From Robiginitalea aurantiaca (lineage in GTDB: Bacteria > Bacteroidota > Bacteroidia > Flavobacteriales > Flavobacteriaceae): DNA of 64,000 nt. The stretch covers positions 1-64,000 of the forward strand of contig NZ_JAUDUY010000009.1 of assembly GCF_030380815.1 (NCBI RefSeq), written 5' to 3'. The position numbers were made by a program, and so were the translations under genes. The stretch's first letter is position 1. Each line of letters opens with the position of its first letter. Positions 9,288-17,950 of this stretch are shown piece by piece. The notes under the pieces were generated by a model. That model had not been told where the DNA came from. It saw only the letters and a list, made by a program, of their open reading frames with translations, and did not search any database.

Positions 9288-10088
9288 ATGAAAAAACTGT
9301 ATCTCTTTTTATGGCTGCTAGCGCTTCCGCTAGTACTGCCAACATCCCTCTCCGCCCAGCAACGACTCAATGAAATTACACAGAGGGGAAAACTCCGGGT
9401 GGGAATGACCGGGCAACAGCCCCCTTTTAGTATGGAGAGTAAGAGCGGGAAGCTCATTGGCTATGAGGTCAACCTGGCCGAATTGCTGGCTGAATCCATG
9501 AACCTGGAGTTGGAACTCGTCCGAATAGAATTTAACCAGCTTATTCCTTCCATTCAAAATGGTACGGTGGATCTGGTGATGTCCGGAATGACCATCAATA
9601 TGGAGCGAAACATGAAAGTTGCCTTTATCGGCCCGTACGTGATTTCGGGAAAGTCGGTTGTCACGAAATCCATTACCCTGGCACAGGCCGATGAAGCCGC
9701 CGACCTGAACCAGGGCAGATTGAGGGTTACATCCCTGGCAGGATCAACCAGTGAGAAATTTGTAAAAACCCTGCTGCCGGAGGCGACTTCCATTCCCGTA
9801 GCCAATTACGACCTGGCAGTAGAGGCCCTGCTCAAAGACGAGGCGAATGTTATGCTGGCCGACCTTCCTATTTGCCTGATCACCCAGATGCGCTACCCGG
9901 ATGCCAACCTGCTGACCCTGGAGGACCCCCTGACCATGGAGCCCATCGGAATGGCTTTGCCTGCCGACGACCCTCTGCTGCTTAATTTTATCGAGAATTA
10001 TTTCAATGCGCTTGAGATGACCGGCTTGCTTAAAGAGCTCGAGAACTATTGGTTCGAGACAGGCAGCTGGCTCTCCGATATGAAATGA
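9288..10088 (+). CDS. Orphan periplasmic substrate-binding protein (SBP_bac_3 family)
   Basis: This 266-residue protein has a signal peptide (LWLLALPLVLPTSLSAQ). It is followed by the amino-acid-type solute-binding fold: GKLRVGMTGQQPPFSM, LIGYEVNLAELLAESM, IQNGTVDLVMSGMTI, MKVAFIGPYVISGKS and LAGSTSEKFV. These match the polar amino acid ABC transporter binding-protein family. No permease or ATPase gene is near; both neighbours are unrelated and convergent or divergent. It may serve a transporter encoded elsewhere, or act as a sensor-like or cyclohexadienyl dehydratase-like enzyme, since that family shares this fold. The ligand cannot be assigned. Confidence 0.85.
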   Translation: MKKLYLFLWLLALPLVLPTSLSAQQRLNEITQRGKLRVGMTGQQPPFSMESKSGKLIGYEVNLAELLAESMNLELELVRIEFNQLIPSIQNGTVDLVMSGMTINMERNMKVAFIGPYVISGKSVVTKSITLAQADEAADLNQGRLRVTSLAGSTSEKFVKTLLPEATSIPVANYDLAVEALLKDEANVMLADLPICLITQMRYPDANLLTLEDPLTMEPIGMALPADDPLLLNFIENYFNALEMTGLLKELENYWFETGSWLSDMK

Positions 10089-10105
10089 TCCGGGGCTCTG
10101 TTTTC

Positions 10106-12310
10106 TTAGTTCAGTGCATTGATCTTCTTGAGGTGATCTGCCATGGACTCCAGGGTGCCCGCCAGTTTTTCGATTTCAGCCTGGGCCTCGTCCCAGTTTC
10201 GTTGTTCAATAGCCTCACGCACACCCGGAAGGGTTTTTACCCCGTATCCCGTGTAGAAACCTGGGGCGTAAATCTGGTGCTTATACCAGGATCGCCTTGG
10301 GAGCCCATCCTTGCTGGTTAATTGTTGTTCGGTTTTCATGAGCAAGGTATTAAGGGCTTTTTTCCCGGAATTAGAAAGGCTGCTGAACTCTTTGCCGGAA
10401 AGCGCATTTACTTCTCCATCCAGTTTGGTCAACGCATTCTGAAGGGGTGCAAAATCCAGGTAGGGCACCATTGCTTTTGCCTTTGGAGCGGCTATTCCCT
10501 TCTTGGGATCTGCTGAAAGTTCATAGGCCCTGGACCGTACAAGTTCATTGTGTTTTTCGGTTGCCTTTCGCATTTTGTCAGTCGTTTCCATCACCTCGTC
10601 CAGGTACGTGGATACCGTCTTTTTCCAGGGTTTAAAATCCAAAGGAAGCCATTGGGCGTTGGCCAATCGGAGCGTGATCCTGCCCGCAGTTTTTGCCAGG
10701 GCGATTCCATAGCTCATATCCGGGTCTTTAAACCTTTTGAAATGGGGATACGTATCGTAAATGGTATGGTATTCTCCCCCGGCGTTCTCGCCTCCGAACC
10801 CGAGGTTTAAAGATGCGATTCCCGCATGCTGTATAAAGGGCGTATAATCCGAACCCGACCCAAGGGCGTATAGTTCAAACTCCTTGTCCCTGCCATTGGC
10901 CGCATTCCTGGATAGCAGGCGTTCCTGTATTGAAACCCCTGTCTGTGGGTCCGGAACTTCCCGGGCTACTTCTGATACCATGGTCTGAAGCGAATGCGAT
11001 CCGCCTGCCCCAAGAAAACCCCGGCCGTTTCCATCGGTATTGATATAGGCCACGGCTTTTTCCTGAAGTTCAGACAGGTGGTCTTCCACCCATTCCGTAG
11101 AACCGATCAGTCCTGGTTCTTCGGCATCCCATGCGCAGTAAACGAGCGTGCGTTTCGGACCCTGGCCTTTTCGGGCCAATTCCCCCACTGCCCGGGCTTC
11201 TTCCATGAGGGCTACCATGCCACTGACAGGATCTGCCGCACCGTGGACCCATGCATCGTGGTGATTCCCCCTAATGATCCACTGGTCCGGAAACTCAGAT
11301 CCTTTTAGGGTAGCGATTACATTATGAGCGGGCTGAAGCTTCCATTCGAACTCGAGTTTCAGATGTACTTTGGCAGGACCGGGCCCGATGCGATAGGTAA
11401 GTGGAAGCGCACCCCTCCAGTCAGAAGGCGCTACCGGCCCTTTTAAAGCTTTTAGCAGGGGCTCTGCGTCCGCATAAGAAATGGGAAGAACAGGGATTTT
11501 GGTAATGGTGGGCGCATCTTCGCGTTTCAGGCGTTTTGCATCTTTTGTGGCTGCGTAACCGGGGGTCAGGACATCCCCGGGATAAAGGGGCATATCCATT
11601 ACAGAACCGCGCTGCACTCCGGTGGCATTTTTAAAGGCTCCTTCCGGATATACCGCACCCTGATAATATCCGTCATCTTTGGGGTCGGAATAAATCAAAC
11701 ACCCTATAGCGCCTTTTTCGGCAGCCAATTTTGGTTTAATTCCCCTCCAGGATCCGTAATATTTTGCGATAACAATCTTTCCCTTTACGTCAATTCCGAG
11801 TTTTTCAAGCATTTCATAATCAGCCGGTACCCCGTAATTGACAAATACGAGCTCCGCTTCCACATCTCCGTCCCTGGAGAATGCATTGTAGGAGGGCAGG
11901 AGCGCTTCGCCCTGTGCGGTAAAGGGATCGCCTTCCACAGGCACGGCGGTCAAAGAGGCTTTGAAAGACCCGGGTTCGGTTAGCTCCAGGGATCGTACTT
12001 TGGGATAGGGAAACAATACCTGATACGTTTCAATACGCGCATCATAACCCCAGGATTCAAATTGTTTTTTCATCCATTTGGCATTTTCTTCACCGAAGGG
12101 AGTACCTACCCAATGGGGCTGTGCTGTCATTTTTTGCATCCAGGAATCCAGATTTTCTGCGGACAGGGATGCGTCAAATTGCTTTTCCAGGGCTATTTGC
12201 CTGTCCGCGGCCTCTGTGGTGAATCCCGTAATCTGTTGGGCATTCATACACAATGCAGCGCATAAAGCGAAAAAGGTAAAAATTGAGGTCTTCATAAGTT
12301 GGTATTTCAT
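10106..12310 (-). CDS. M28-family metallopeptidase, glutamate carboxypeptidase II type
   Basis: The protein has 734 residues, with a signal peptide (IFTFFALCAALCMNA). A PA (protease-associated) domain is inserted at about residues 130-280. The M28 di-zinc catalytic core spans about 340-560 and shows IIRGNHHDAWVHGAADPVSG (His and Asp ligands), CAWDAEEPGLIGS (catalytic Glu and ligand), INTDGNG (Asp ligand) and YHTIYDTY (His ligand). A helical transferrin-receptor-like dimerisation domain ends the protein. The architecture matches PSMA/GCPII-like carboxypeptidases, which remove C-terminal acidic or other residues from peptides. Location is periplasmic or outer surface. A second start at 12295 (MKTSIF) is equally plausible. 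The amidohydrolase gene lies 47 bases upstream on the same strand, suggesting one unit for peptide or amide scavenging. Confidence 0.92.
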   Translation of the reverse strand: MKYQLMKTSIFTFFALCAALCMNAQQITGFTTEAADRQIALEKQFDASLSAENLDSWMQKMTAQPHWVGTPFGEENAKWMKKQFESWGYDARIETYQVLFPYPKVRSLELTEPGSFKASLTAVPVEGDPFTAQGEALLPSYNAFSRDGDVEAELVFVNYGVPADYEMLEKLGIDVKGKIVIAKYYGSWRGIKPKLAAEKGAIGCLIYSDPKDDGYYQGAVYPEGAFKNATGVQRGSVMDMPLYPGDVLTPGYAATKDAKRLKREDAPTITKIPVLPISYADAEPLLKALKGPVAPSDWRGALPLTYRIGPGPAKVHLKLEFEWKLQPAHNVIATLKGSEFPDQWIIRGNHHDAWVHGAADPVSGMVALMEEARAVGELARKGQGPKRTLVYCAWDAEEPGLIGSTEWVEDHLSELQEKAVAYINTDGNGRGFLGAGGSHSLQTMVSEVAREVPDPQTGVSIQERLLSRNAANGRDKEFELYALGSGSDYTPFIQHAGIASLNLGFGGENAGGEYHTIYDTYPHFKRFKDPDMSYGIALAKTAGRITLRLANAQWLPLDFKPWKKTVSTYLDEVMETTDKMRKATEKHNELVRSRAYELSADPKKGIAAPKAKAMVPYLDFAPLQNALTKLDGEVNALSGKEFSSLSNSGKKALNTLLMKTEQQLTSKDGLPRRSWYKHQIYAPGFYTGYGVKTLPGVREAIEQRNWDEAQAEIEKLAGTLESMADHLKKINALN

Positions 12311-12357
12311 TTAAAATGAGGTTTTAATCAATATTTTTTGAATCAATGGTTAAGGCC

Positions 12358-13650
12358 TCATTCAGAGACAGAGGCGTCGAGCTGTAAAAGCGTATTGAGC
12401 AGGGTGTTCGCACCATTTGCGATATCTTCAGGGCTGCTGTATTCTTCAGGGGAGTGGCTAATTCCGCCCTTGCTGGGTATAAAGATCATGCCCACCGGGC
12501 AAATGAGCGCCATGTCCTGGGCGTCGTGCCCGGCTCCGCTCTGCATTTGCTGGTGTGACAGGCCTAAAGCCGAGGCCGCTTTCCGGATTTCATTTTGAAT
12601 AAAAGGAGCCGTGAGGGCAGGCTTGCCGGTGGTATCCAGGGCCTTGAATTCAATTGAGGTACCGGATGCCTCAGCGATTTCCCGTACCCGTTTGCTGATA
12701 TTCTCAAACAGGGTATCGATTACTGCATCGGATAGGTCCCGAATTTCCAAACTGAGCACGACCTGACCGGGGATCACGTTGGGCGCTCCGGGACTCGCCT
12801 TTATCCTGCCTACTGTAGCCACCTGACTCCCCTTTAACTTCAGGGCCTCTTCATTGACTGCCTGAATCAGTCGGGCGCCAGCCAGTAGAGCATCCTGACG
12901 CATGGCCATGGGGGTGGTCCCAGCGTGATTTGCCATCCCGGTTACAGTAACATCCCACCATTTGATGCCGACAATACCCTCAACTACTCCTATATCCAAT
13001 CCTTCCCTGTCCAGGATACCGCCCTGTTCAATATGCAATTCCAGAAAAGCTGCCAGGCTGCCCCTGGGGCGAATGGCCTCCGACAGGCGGGTGGTATCTC
13101 CACCGAGCCGTTCTATCCCGGCCCCAATGCTATACCCCGTGGAATTGACCACTTCAAGGGCTTGCTTCTTCAGGGCCCCGGCCATGGCCCGGCTGCCTGT
13201 AAGGCCGCCCTCCTCATCTGTGAAAATGATGACTTCCAGGGGATGTTCAAGTTGTATATTTTTCTCTTCTAATGTTCTGGCTACTTCAATGGCGGCCATG
13301 GACCCCACACAACCGTCAAAATTTCCACCATAGGGGACCATATCGATATGCGATCCCAGAGCGATGGGCTTAAGAGAAGTGTTTTTACCTGCCCGGCGTC
13401 CGATGATATTACCAGCGGGATCGATAGAGGTCTTCAGGCCAGCACTTTTCATAAGGCCTTGTACATAAGCATGGGCTTCCAGGTCTCCATCACTGTACGC
13501 TACCCGATTGGGCGCCCCGTTCGCATCCCTCCCGTATTCAGCGAGCTTCTCTAGTGATTTGGAAAGCCTGGAGGCATTGACCTCAGGAGGCTTCTGGGCG
13601 TATGTTATTATGGGTAATAAGACTAGTGCGAGGAGAAAACGAAGGTTCAT
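12358..13650 (-). CDS. Exported M20-family amidase/hydrolase (N-carbamoyl-amino-acid hydrolase type)
   Basis: This protein of 430 residues has a signal peptide (FLLALVLLPIITYAQ). The M20 N-carbamoylase/ureidoglycolase subfamily is recognised by GSHIDMVPYGGNFDGCVG (His and Asp metal ligands), FTDEEGG (catalytic Glu and ligand), LELHIEQGGILD and SGAGHDAQDMA (late His ligand). Characterised relatives hydrolyse N-carbamoyl-L-amino acids, allantoate or ureidoglycolate and are normally cytoplasmic, so the signal peptide is notable: this enzyme should act in the periplasm. The exact substrate is not determinable. It sits upstream of the M28 peptidase gene in the same direction. Confidence 0.88.
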   Translation of the reverse strand: MNLRFLLALVLLPIITYAQKPPEVNASRLSKSLEKLAEYGRDANGAPNRVAYSDGDLEAHAYVQGLMKSAGLKTSIDPAGNIIGRRAGKNTSLKPIALGSHIDMVPYGGNFDGCVGSMAAIEVARTLEEKNIQLEHPLEVIIFTDEEGGLTGSRAMAGALKKQALEVVNSTGYSIGAGIERLGGDTTRLSEAIRPRGSLAAFLELHIEQGGILDREGLDIGVVEGIVGIKWWDVTVTGMANHAGTTPMAMRQDALLAGARLIQAVNEEALKLKGSQVATVGRIKASPGAPNVIPGQVVLSLEIRDLSDAVIDTLFENISKRVREIAEASGTSIEFKALDTTGKPALTAPFIQNEIRKAASALGLSHQQMQSGAGHDAQDMALICPVGMIFIPSKGGISHSPEEYSSPEDIANGANTLLNTLLQLDASVSE

Positions 13651-13811
13651 AGGCGGGTTGGTGGTTTCAAAAATCTTATTGAATTACCTCAGATAACTAA
13701 TTATTTGGTTGTCTCAGGTTCCTGCCAAAAAGGTACAAAGATTCAGCCAATTCAGGGGCAAATTCTGGGAGGTTCTAATTCTTTGACGGATCTAAATACC
13801 CAGACGAATAA

Positions 13812-13844
13812 TTGGTCTTCATTTTTTAAAGGATTGTACCTTTG
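13812..13844 (+). promoter_or_regulatory. Promoter of the TRIC/UPF0126 gene
   Basis: TTG at 13812-13814 and TACCTTTG at 13837-13844 are separated by 22 bases. This fits the Flavobacterium consensus TTG-N17-23-TAnnTTTG. The predicted start of transcription (about 13848) leaves about 14 bases before the ATG at 13862. Confidence 0.55.
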
Positions 13845-13861
13845 GCATCTTAGTGTGGAGT

Positions 13862-14491
13862 ATGGAAAATATTTATCTGATCGTCGACATCCTGGGGACT
13901 ATAGCCTTTGCTGTTTCGGGGGTACTGGTCGCCATGGAAAAACGCCTGGATATTTTCGGGGTGGGTATCATTGCCCTGGTAACTGCCCTGGGAGGGGGCA
14001 CCCTTCGCGATATGCTCATAGGCATCACCCCGGTCACATGGACAACAACGCCTATGTATATGTATATTATTCTCGGTGCCGTCATCATCGCCGTCCTTTT
14101 TCAAAGTCGCTTGAAATACCTGAGGACCTCTTTGTTCCTCTTCGATACCATAGGTATTGGTTTCTATACGATGATCGGAATAAACAAAGGTGTTGAAGCC
14201 GGTCTGGAGCCACTTATCTGTATTGCGCTTGGAACGATCACTGCCAGTTTTGGCGGGGTGCTAAGGGATATACTTTGCAATGAAATACCCGTGATCTTCC
14301 GAAGGGAAGTTTATGCTACGGCCTGTATTCTGGGGGGGGCGGGATATTTCCTCCTTCTGAAGACCCCTCTGCCAGAGGCTTATGCATATCTGATGGGAGT
14401 GGCTTTGGTTATCGGGATGCGACTCGCTGCAGTCCGGTATCATATCGCCTTGCCGAATATTTATAAAAACGCAGGCCCGTTAAAGGACTAA
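13862..14491 (+). CDS. TRIC-type channel / UPF0126 inner-membrane protein
   Basis: A roughly 209-residue integral membrane protein with two homologous halves of three segments each. Each half has the conserved Gly-rich signature: GTIAFAVSGVLVAMEK and ALGGGTLRDMLIG in the first, DTIGIGFYTMIGINKG and ASFGGVLRDIL in the second. This is the UPF0126 (YicG/YadS) family, whose members are structurally related to trimeric intracellular cation channels. In Escherichia coli relatives have been linked to glycine transport. The substrate here is open. The ATG at 13862 is preferred to the GTG at 13853. Its stop codon overlaps that of the convergent cyclophilin gene in the tetranucleotide CTAA. Confidence 0.87.
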   Translation: MENIYLIVDILGTIAFAVSGVLVAMEKRLDIFGVGIIALVTALGGGTLRDMLIGITPVTWTTTPMYMYIILGAVIIAVLFQSRLKYLRTSLFLFDTIGIGFYTMIGINKGVEAGLEPLICIALGTITASFGGVLRDILCNEIPVIFRREVYATACILGGAGYFLLLKTPLPEAYAYLMGVALVIGMRLAAVRYHIALPNIYKNAGPLKD

Positions 14492-15213
14492 TCCAGGACT
14501 TCGGCCTTTTCGATAAAAATGTTTTTCATAGGCCATTCTCCATCGTCCACAGGTACCTGATTGATGCGGTCAACTACCTCCATTCCCTCTATGACCGTGC
14601 CAAAGGCGGTATAGGCGCCGTCCAGATGATAGGATCCGGGATCGGTTACCACGATAAAAAACTCAAATGGGGATGCGAGCATATGCGGGTTGTCAATTTC
14701 GCTTGAGGGCATTGAAATTGTGCCCCGGTGGTGTTTGTGGCCTTTCCGGGTATCCGGGGGCAGCAGGTATCTGCCTATTTCCCTCCTTTTTCTGGCTGTT
14801 TCCTGGTTATCTGCATTTCCTCCCTGGATAATAAAATCTTTAACAACCCTGTGGAACATCGTATTGTCAAAATACCCTTTGCGGGTCAGGTAAATGAAAT
14901 TCGATTTGTGATAGGGGACATTGTCGAAAAGTTCTACCGTAAAACTCCCCATACTGGTGGTTAACCGCACTTTGTTGGCTTTCAGGTCCTGCTGATAGTT
15001 ATAGAAAAAGTCGATCGCATTCTCCTCGGTAAGCAGGAATGTGGTCGTATCTGTTTCCACGCCTGCCTCCAGAGCGTCAGCTTCCTGAATAAGACTGTCC
15101 TCCTGACTCGCGTTGCTCCCTTTTTTGGGTAGTTTTTCATTACTTTGCTCCCTGCAACCCATCAGAAGGAGTGCAGAAATCAAAAAGAGCATCACGGGTT
15201 TATTAACGGACAT
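14488..15213 (-). CDS. Cyclophilin-type peptidyl-prolyl isomerase lipoprotein
   Basis: The product has 241 residues. A lipoprotein signal (LFLISALLLMGC) comes first, then an acidic linker, then a cyclophilin domain from about residue 80: TTSMGSFTVELFDNVPYHKSN, YFDNTMFHRVVKDFIIQGG (the FHRVI/IQGG core with the catalytic Arg), and AYTAFGTVIEGMEVVD. It should catalyse proline cis-trans isomerisation of exported proteins at the periplasmic face of a membrane. The ATG at 15211-15213 is chosen because it gives a proper lipoprotein signal; longer starts add 40 non-conserved residues. This start overlaps the divergent Nudix gene's start by two bases. Confidence 0.92.
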   Translation of the reverse strand: MSVNKPVMLFLISALLLMGCREQSNEKLPKKGSNASQEDSLIQEADALEAGVETDTTTFLLTEENAIDFFYNYQQDLKANKVRLTTSMGSFTVELFDNVPYHKSNFIYLTRKGYFDNTMFHRVVKDFIIQGGNADNQETARKRREIGRYLLPPDTRKGHKHHRGTISMPSSEIDNPHMLASPFEFFIVVTDPGSYHLDGAYTAFGTVIEGMEVVDRINQVPVDDGEWPMKNIFIEKAEVLD

Positions 15214-15859
15214 GGATTTCAAAGTTTTATCTGAAAAGATCCCAAAAATAAAAAATCTTGCTCTTCCGGGAGCACCTGCGCATTTGGAAATGGCACCCGA
15301 AATGCGAATCGCCGAATTAAAGGAGATGAGCAAACGCCCGCAATCATTCAGAAGAGCCGGGGTAATGGCCCTTTTCTATCCCGGATCTGATGGTATGGCC
15401 CGGTTGCTGTTTATTTTACGAAATAGGGATTCCGGGGTGCATTCCGCCCAGGTTGCCTTTCCGGGCGGGCAATACGAAGAGGGTGATGGAAACCTGAGCC
15501 AAACGGCCCTGAGGGAAACCGAAGAGGAGGTAGGTGTCCCGGCTTCCGGAATACAGCTGATCCGTCCGCTAAGCCAGATTTACATCCCCCCCAGCAAATA
15601 TGAAGTGAGCCCGTTTATCGGGATGCTCCCCGAAACCCCAGTTTTCAAAAAGCAGGATTCCGAGGTGGCTGCCCTTATAGAAGTACCCCTGGGGAATGTG
15701 CTCAGCGAAAGCAGTCTGATAAAACGGTCGCTGACAACCTCTTACGCCACGGATATTATAGTGCCTGCTTTTTTACTGGAGGGCCATGTGGTATGGGGCG
15801 CTACGGCCATGATGCTGAACGAAGTCAAAACACTATTAAAGGAGATTCTTCTAACCTGA
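15212..15859 (+). CDS. Nudix hydrolase, CoA pyrophosphatase type
   Basis: This 215-residue protein contains a full Nudix box, GX5EX7REUXEEXGU (GGQYEEGDGNLSQTALRETE then EEVGV), preceded by SAQVAFPGGQ. The SAQVAFPGG context is typical of the NudL/PCD1 CoA-diphosphatase branch, which cleaves CoA and its derivatives to phosphopantetheine and 3',5'-ADP. Mg2+ is bound by the Nudix-box glutamates. The ATG at 15212 is chosen because the N-terminus (MDFKVLSEKIPKIKN) fits relatives and upstream extensions are not conserved. Its promoter must lie within the cyclophilin gene; a weak box TACTTTG lies at 15141-15147. Confidence 0.9.
   Translation: MDFKVLSEKIPKIKNLALPGAPAHLEMAPEMRIAELKEMSKRPQSFRRAGVMALFYPGSDGMARLLFILRNRDSGVHSAQVAFPGGQYEEGDGNLSQTALRETEEEVGVPASGIQLIRPLSQIYIPPSKYEVSPFIGMLPETPVFKKQDSEVAALIEVPLGNVLSESSLIKRSLTTSYATDIIVPAFLLEGHVVWGATAMMLNEVKTLLKEILLT
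15243..15250 (-). promoter_or_regulatory. -7 promoter box of the cyclophilin gene, inside the Nudix coding sequence
   Basis: The minus strand reads TATTTTTG, fitting TAnnTTTG, and predicts transcription from about 15239 with a 26-base leader. The box lies within codons 11-13 of the divergent Nudix gene. No good -33 element is seen. Confidence 0.45.
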
Positions 15860-15878
15860 ATTTTGTACATTAGTCGCT

Positions 15879-16691
15879 ATGGGCATTTTTAAAAAAAATC
15901 CATTTGGTCACTACCTTATCCTGAAATTATGGCTTACCCGGATTATGGGTTTGCTCACACATCAGCGTTATAAAGGGTTTAATACGCTTGAAATTGAAGG
16001 TTCCGAGATTATTCCTGAATTGCCGGAGACGAACGTTCTTTTTGTAAGCAACCACCAGACCTATTTTGCAGATGTGGTTGCCATGCTTCACGTATTTAAT
16101 GCAAGTCTTTCAGGAAGGGAGAATTCCATAAAGAATGTCGGGTACCTGTGGAACCCCAAGTTGAATACCTATTACGTGGCGGCCAAGGAAACCATGAGTA
16201 AGAGTCTTTTTACAAAAATAATGGCTTATGCCGGTTCTATTAGTATTGAGCGGACATGGCGGGCCGGAGGAAAGAATGTAAACAGGCAGGTGAAATTCAG
16301 CGATATCAGCAATATCGGGAAGGCGCTGGATGATGGATGGGTCATCACCTTTCCACAAGGCACTACGACACCCTGGAAACCCCTGAGAAAAGGAACCGCT
16401 CACATAATCAAGACCTTTAAACCTGTCGTCGTACCTGTAGTTATTGACGGCTTCCGTCGTTCATTTGATAAAAAAGGCCTGTTTATCAAGAAAAAGGGAA
16501 TCCTGCAGCATATGGTTATTAAGGAACCCCTGGAATTTGACTATGAGAACGAGAGTGTAGCTGAGATTATTGAAAAGCTGGAATACGCTATTGAACAGCA
16601 CCCTTCATTCCTTAAGGTTATACCCGAAGCCGAATTATTGGCGTACGAAGAGGCTAACAAAGAGCGGCGTTTCCGACCTAATCGGGACTAA
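15879..16691 (+). CDS. 1-acyl-sn-glycerol-3-phosphate acyltransferase (PlsC-like)
   Basis: The protein has 270 residues. The acyltransferase HX4D motif is in SNHQTYFADV (near residues 55-60), followed by ISIERTWR and FPQGTTTPW, the variant of the FPEGTR substrate-binding block. It transfers an acyl chain to lysophosphatidate or a related acceptor at the cytoplasmic membrane. The replacement of E by Q in FPQGT is seen in a Bacteroidota subgroup and leaves acceptor specificity uncertain. It follows the Nudix gene after 19 bases and is probably co-transcribed. Its stop overlaps the convergent membrane protein gene's stop in CTAA. Confidence 0.87.
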   Translation: MGIFKKNPFGHYLILKLWLTRIMGLLTHQRYKGFNTLEIEGSEIIPELPETNVLFVSNHQTYFADVVAMLHVFNASLSGRENSIKNVGYLWNPKLNTYYVAAKETMSKSLFTKIMAYAGSISIERTWRAGGKNVNRQVKFSDISNIGKALDDGWVITFPQGTTTPWKPLRKGTAHIIKTFKPVVVPVVIDGFRRSFDKKGLFIKKKGILQHMVIKEPLEFDYENESVAEIIEKLEYAIEQHPSFLKVIPEAELLAYEEANKERRFRPNRD

Positions 16692-17335
16692 GCCTCCATG
16701 CGCTTGAGTTCTTTGTAATTTCTGTAGAGTTTACGGGTCAAAAGGCCGTAAAGCAGGAAGTAGATACCCGCAAGTACTGCGGTAAAAAGGATTCCGGCTA
16801 GAGTCATCACCCCTATCAGAATCCATTTAAGTTGGACCGGATCCACATTCTCCGTCGTGAGGTTCAGCGTGGCAGCGAGGTTTTCATCCAGGGCCATACC
16901 AATGATAAATACCCCAAAGATCAGCAAGACCATACCGAGGCAAAAGATGACGTAGTGCTTCACCGTCTGCCGGGTACGGAAGATCTGTTTCATAAGTTTT
17001 TTTGCATCGTCCAGTACAGAGATCTCCCGATATCTTTTGTAGAACTGGAAAATAAAGTATATGGCAACGACGTACTGCACTATGGTCAGGGCAATAATCC
17101 AGTTGTTTATGCCTAATTGCCGTGCAAAATCATAATTCATCTCATCCCTGAAGGATGGGAGCAAATAGAGTAGGTGGGGCAATAAAAATTCGATGATACT
17201 GATGTAAAAAATCCATCGAACAACAGAGGAAGACTTCTTCCATATCATGTTGTAAATTTCGTCATAGGAAAGCCGGGGTAGATTCACTTCCTTTTTCTGC
17301 CAGTCTTTCTTCAGTAAATCGAGTTCATCCATCAT
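16688..17335 (-). CDS. Integral membrane protein paired with ECF sigma factor
   Basis: A 215-residue protein with a soluble N-terminus (MMDELDLLKKDWQKKEVNLP) and about four transmembrane segments (near residues 38-60, 78-98, 125-148, 165-190). The gene starts three bases after the sigma gene's stop, so the two are translationally linked. The tail RKLYRNYKELKRMEA is basic and charged. No zinc-binding anti-sigma motif (HX3CX2C) is seen. The genetic pairing and the short N-terminal cytoplasmic region suggest an anti-sigma or sensor role, which is inference. Such sigma/membrane pairs recur in Flavobacteriaceae. Confidence 0.75.
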   Translation of the reverse strand: MMDELDLLKKDWQKKEVNLPRLSYDEIYNMIWKKSSSVVRWIFYISIIEFLLPHLLYLLPSFRDEMNYDFARQLGINNWIIALTIVQYVVAIYFIFQFYKRYREISVLDDAKKLMKQIFRTRQTVKHYVIFCLGMVLLIFGVFIIGMALDENLAATLNLTTENVDPVQLKWILIGVMTLAGILFTAVLAGIYFLLYGLLTRKLYRNYKELKRMEA

Positions 17336-17338
17336 ATC

Positions 17339-17833
17339 CTATGGATTCAGTATGGTTCGTAGTTTGGTCTTGATTCGGTTCATTTTCACCCTTGCATTTA
17401 CTTCGGAAATCCCCAGGGTATCGGCGATTTCACTGTAATTTTTATCTTCCAGGTACAGGAAAACCAGGGCTTTATCTATGTCCCCGAGCTGTCGTACAGC
17501 ACTGTACATCAGGTTGAGTTGTTGTTCTTCGGTAGGGTCGTACTCTTCTGCACTTATTTTATAGACAACAGAATCGTAATCGTAGGTGGTGGGCTTCTTC
17601 TTTGACTTACGGTATAGGGAAATTGCTGTATTCAAAGCCACCCGGTACATCCAGGTACTGAATTTTGAATCCCCTCTGAATTTCGGATATGCCTTCCACA
17701 GCTGTATGGTTATTTCCTGAAAGAGGTCGTTGTGGGCCTCCCGGTTATTGGCATACAGACTACATACTTTATGAACAATATTCTGATTGCTCTCCAGTTC
17801 CGTTACAAATTGGTGCTCGAGCTCCTTATTCAC
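17339..17833 (-). CDS. ECF-type RNA polymerase sigma factor
   Basis: The product has 164 residues, the size of an extracytoplasmic-function sigma factor with only regions 2 and 4. Region 2 is seen as HNDLFQEITIQLWKAYPKF and FSTWMYRVALNTAISLYRK. Region 4 is seen as YLEDKNYSEIADTLGISEVN with the helix-turn-helix, followed by RVKMNRIKTKLR. The start is a GTG at 17831-17833. The membrane protein gene follows after three bases. It would direct RNA polymerase to a regulon that cannot be named from sequence. No autoregulatory promoter was recognised upstream. Confidence 0.92.
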   Translation of the reverse strand: MNKELEHQFVTELESNQNIVHKVCSLYANNREAHNDLFQEITIQLWKAYPKFRGDSKFSTWMYRVALNTAISLYRKSKKKPTTYDYDSVVYKISAEEYDPTEEQQLNLMYSAVRQLGDIDKALVFLYLEDKNYSEIADTLGISEVNARVKMNRIKTKLRTILNP

Positions 17834-17950
17834 CCTTGGTTAGTGGTTCTAAGTGGTTAGTAGCCTGCGAATCGGTTTTGTTACATCATATTCGATAAAA
17901 AGAAAAACGATTGAATTCCCAATGATCTTTCCGATGTCTCCTGACCGGGA

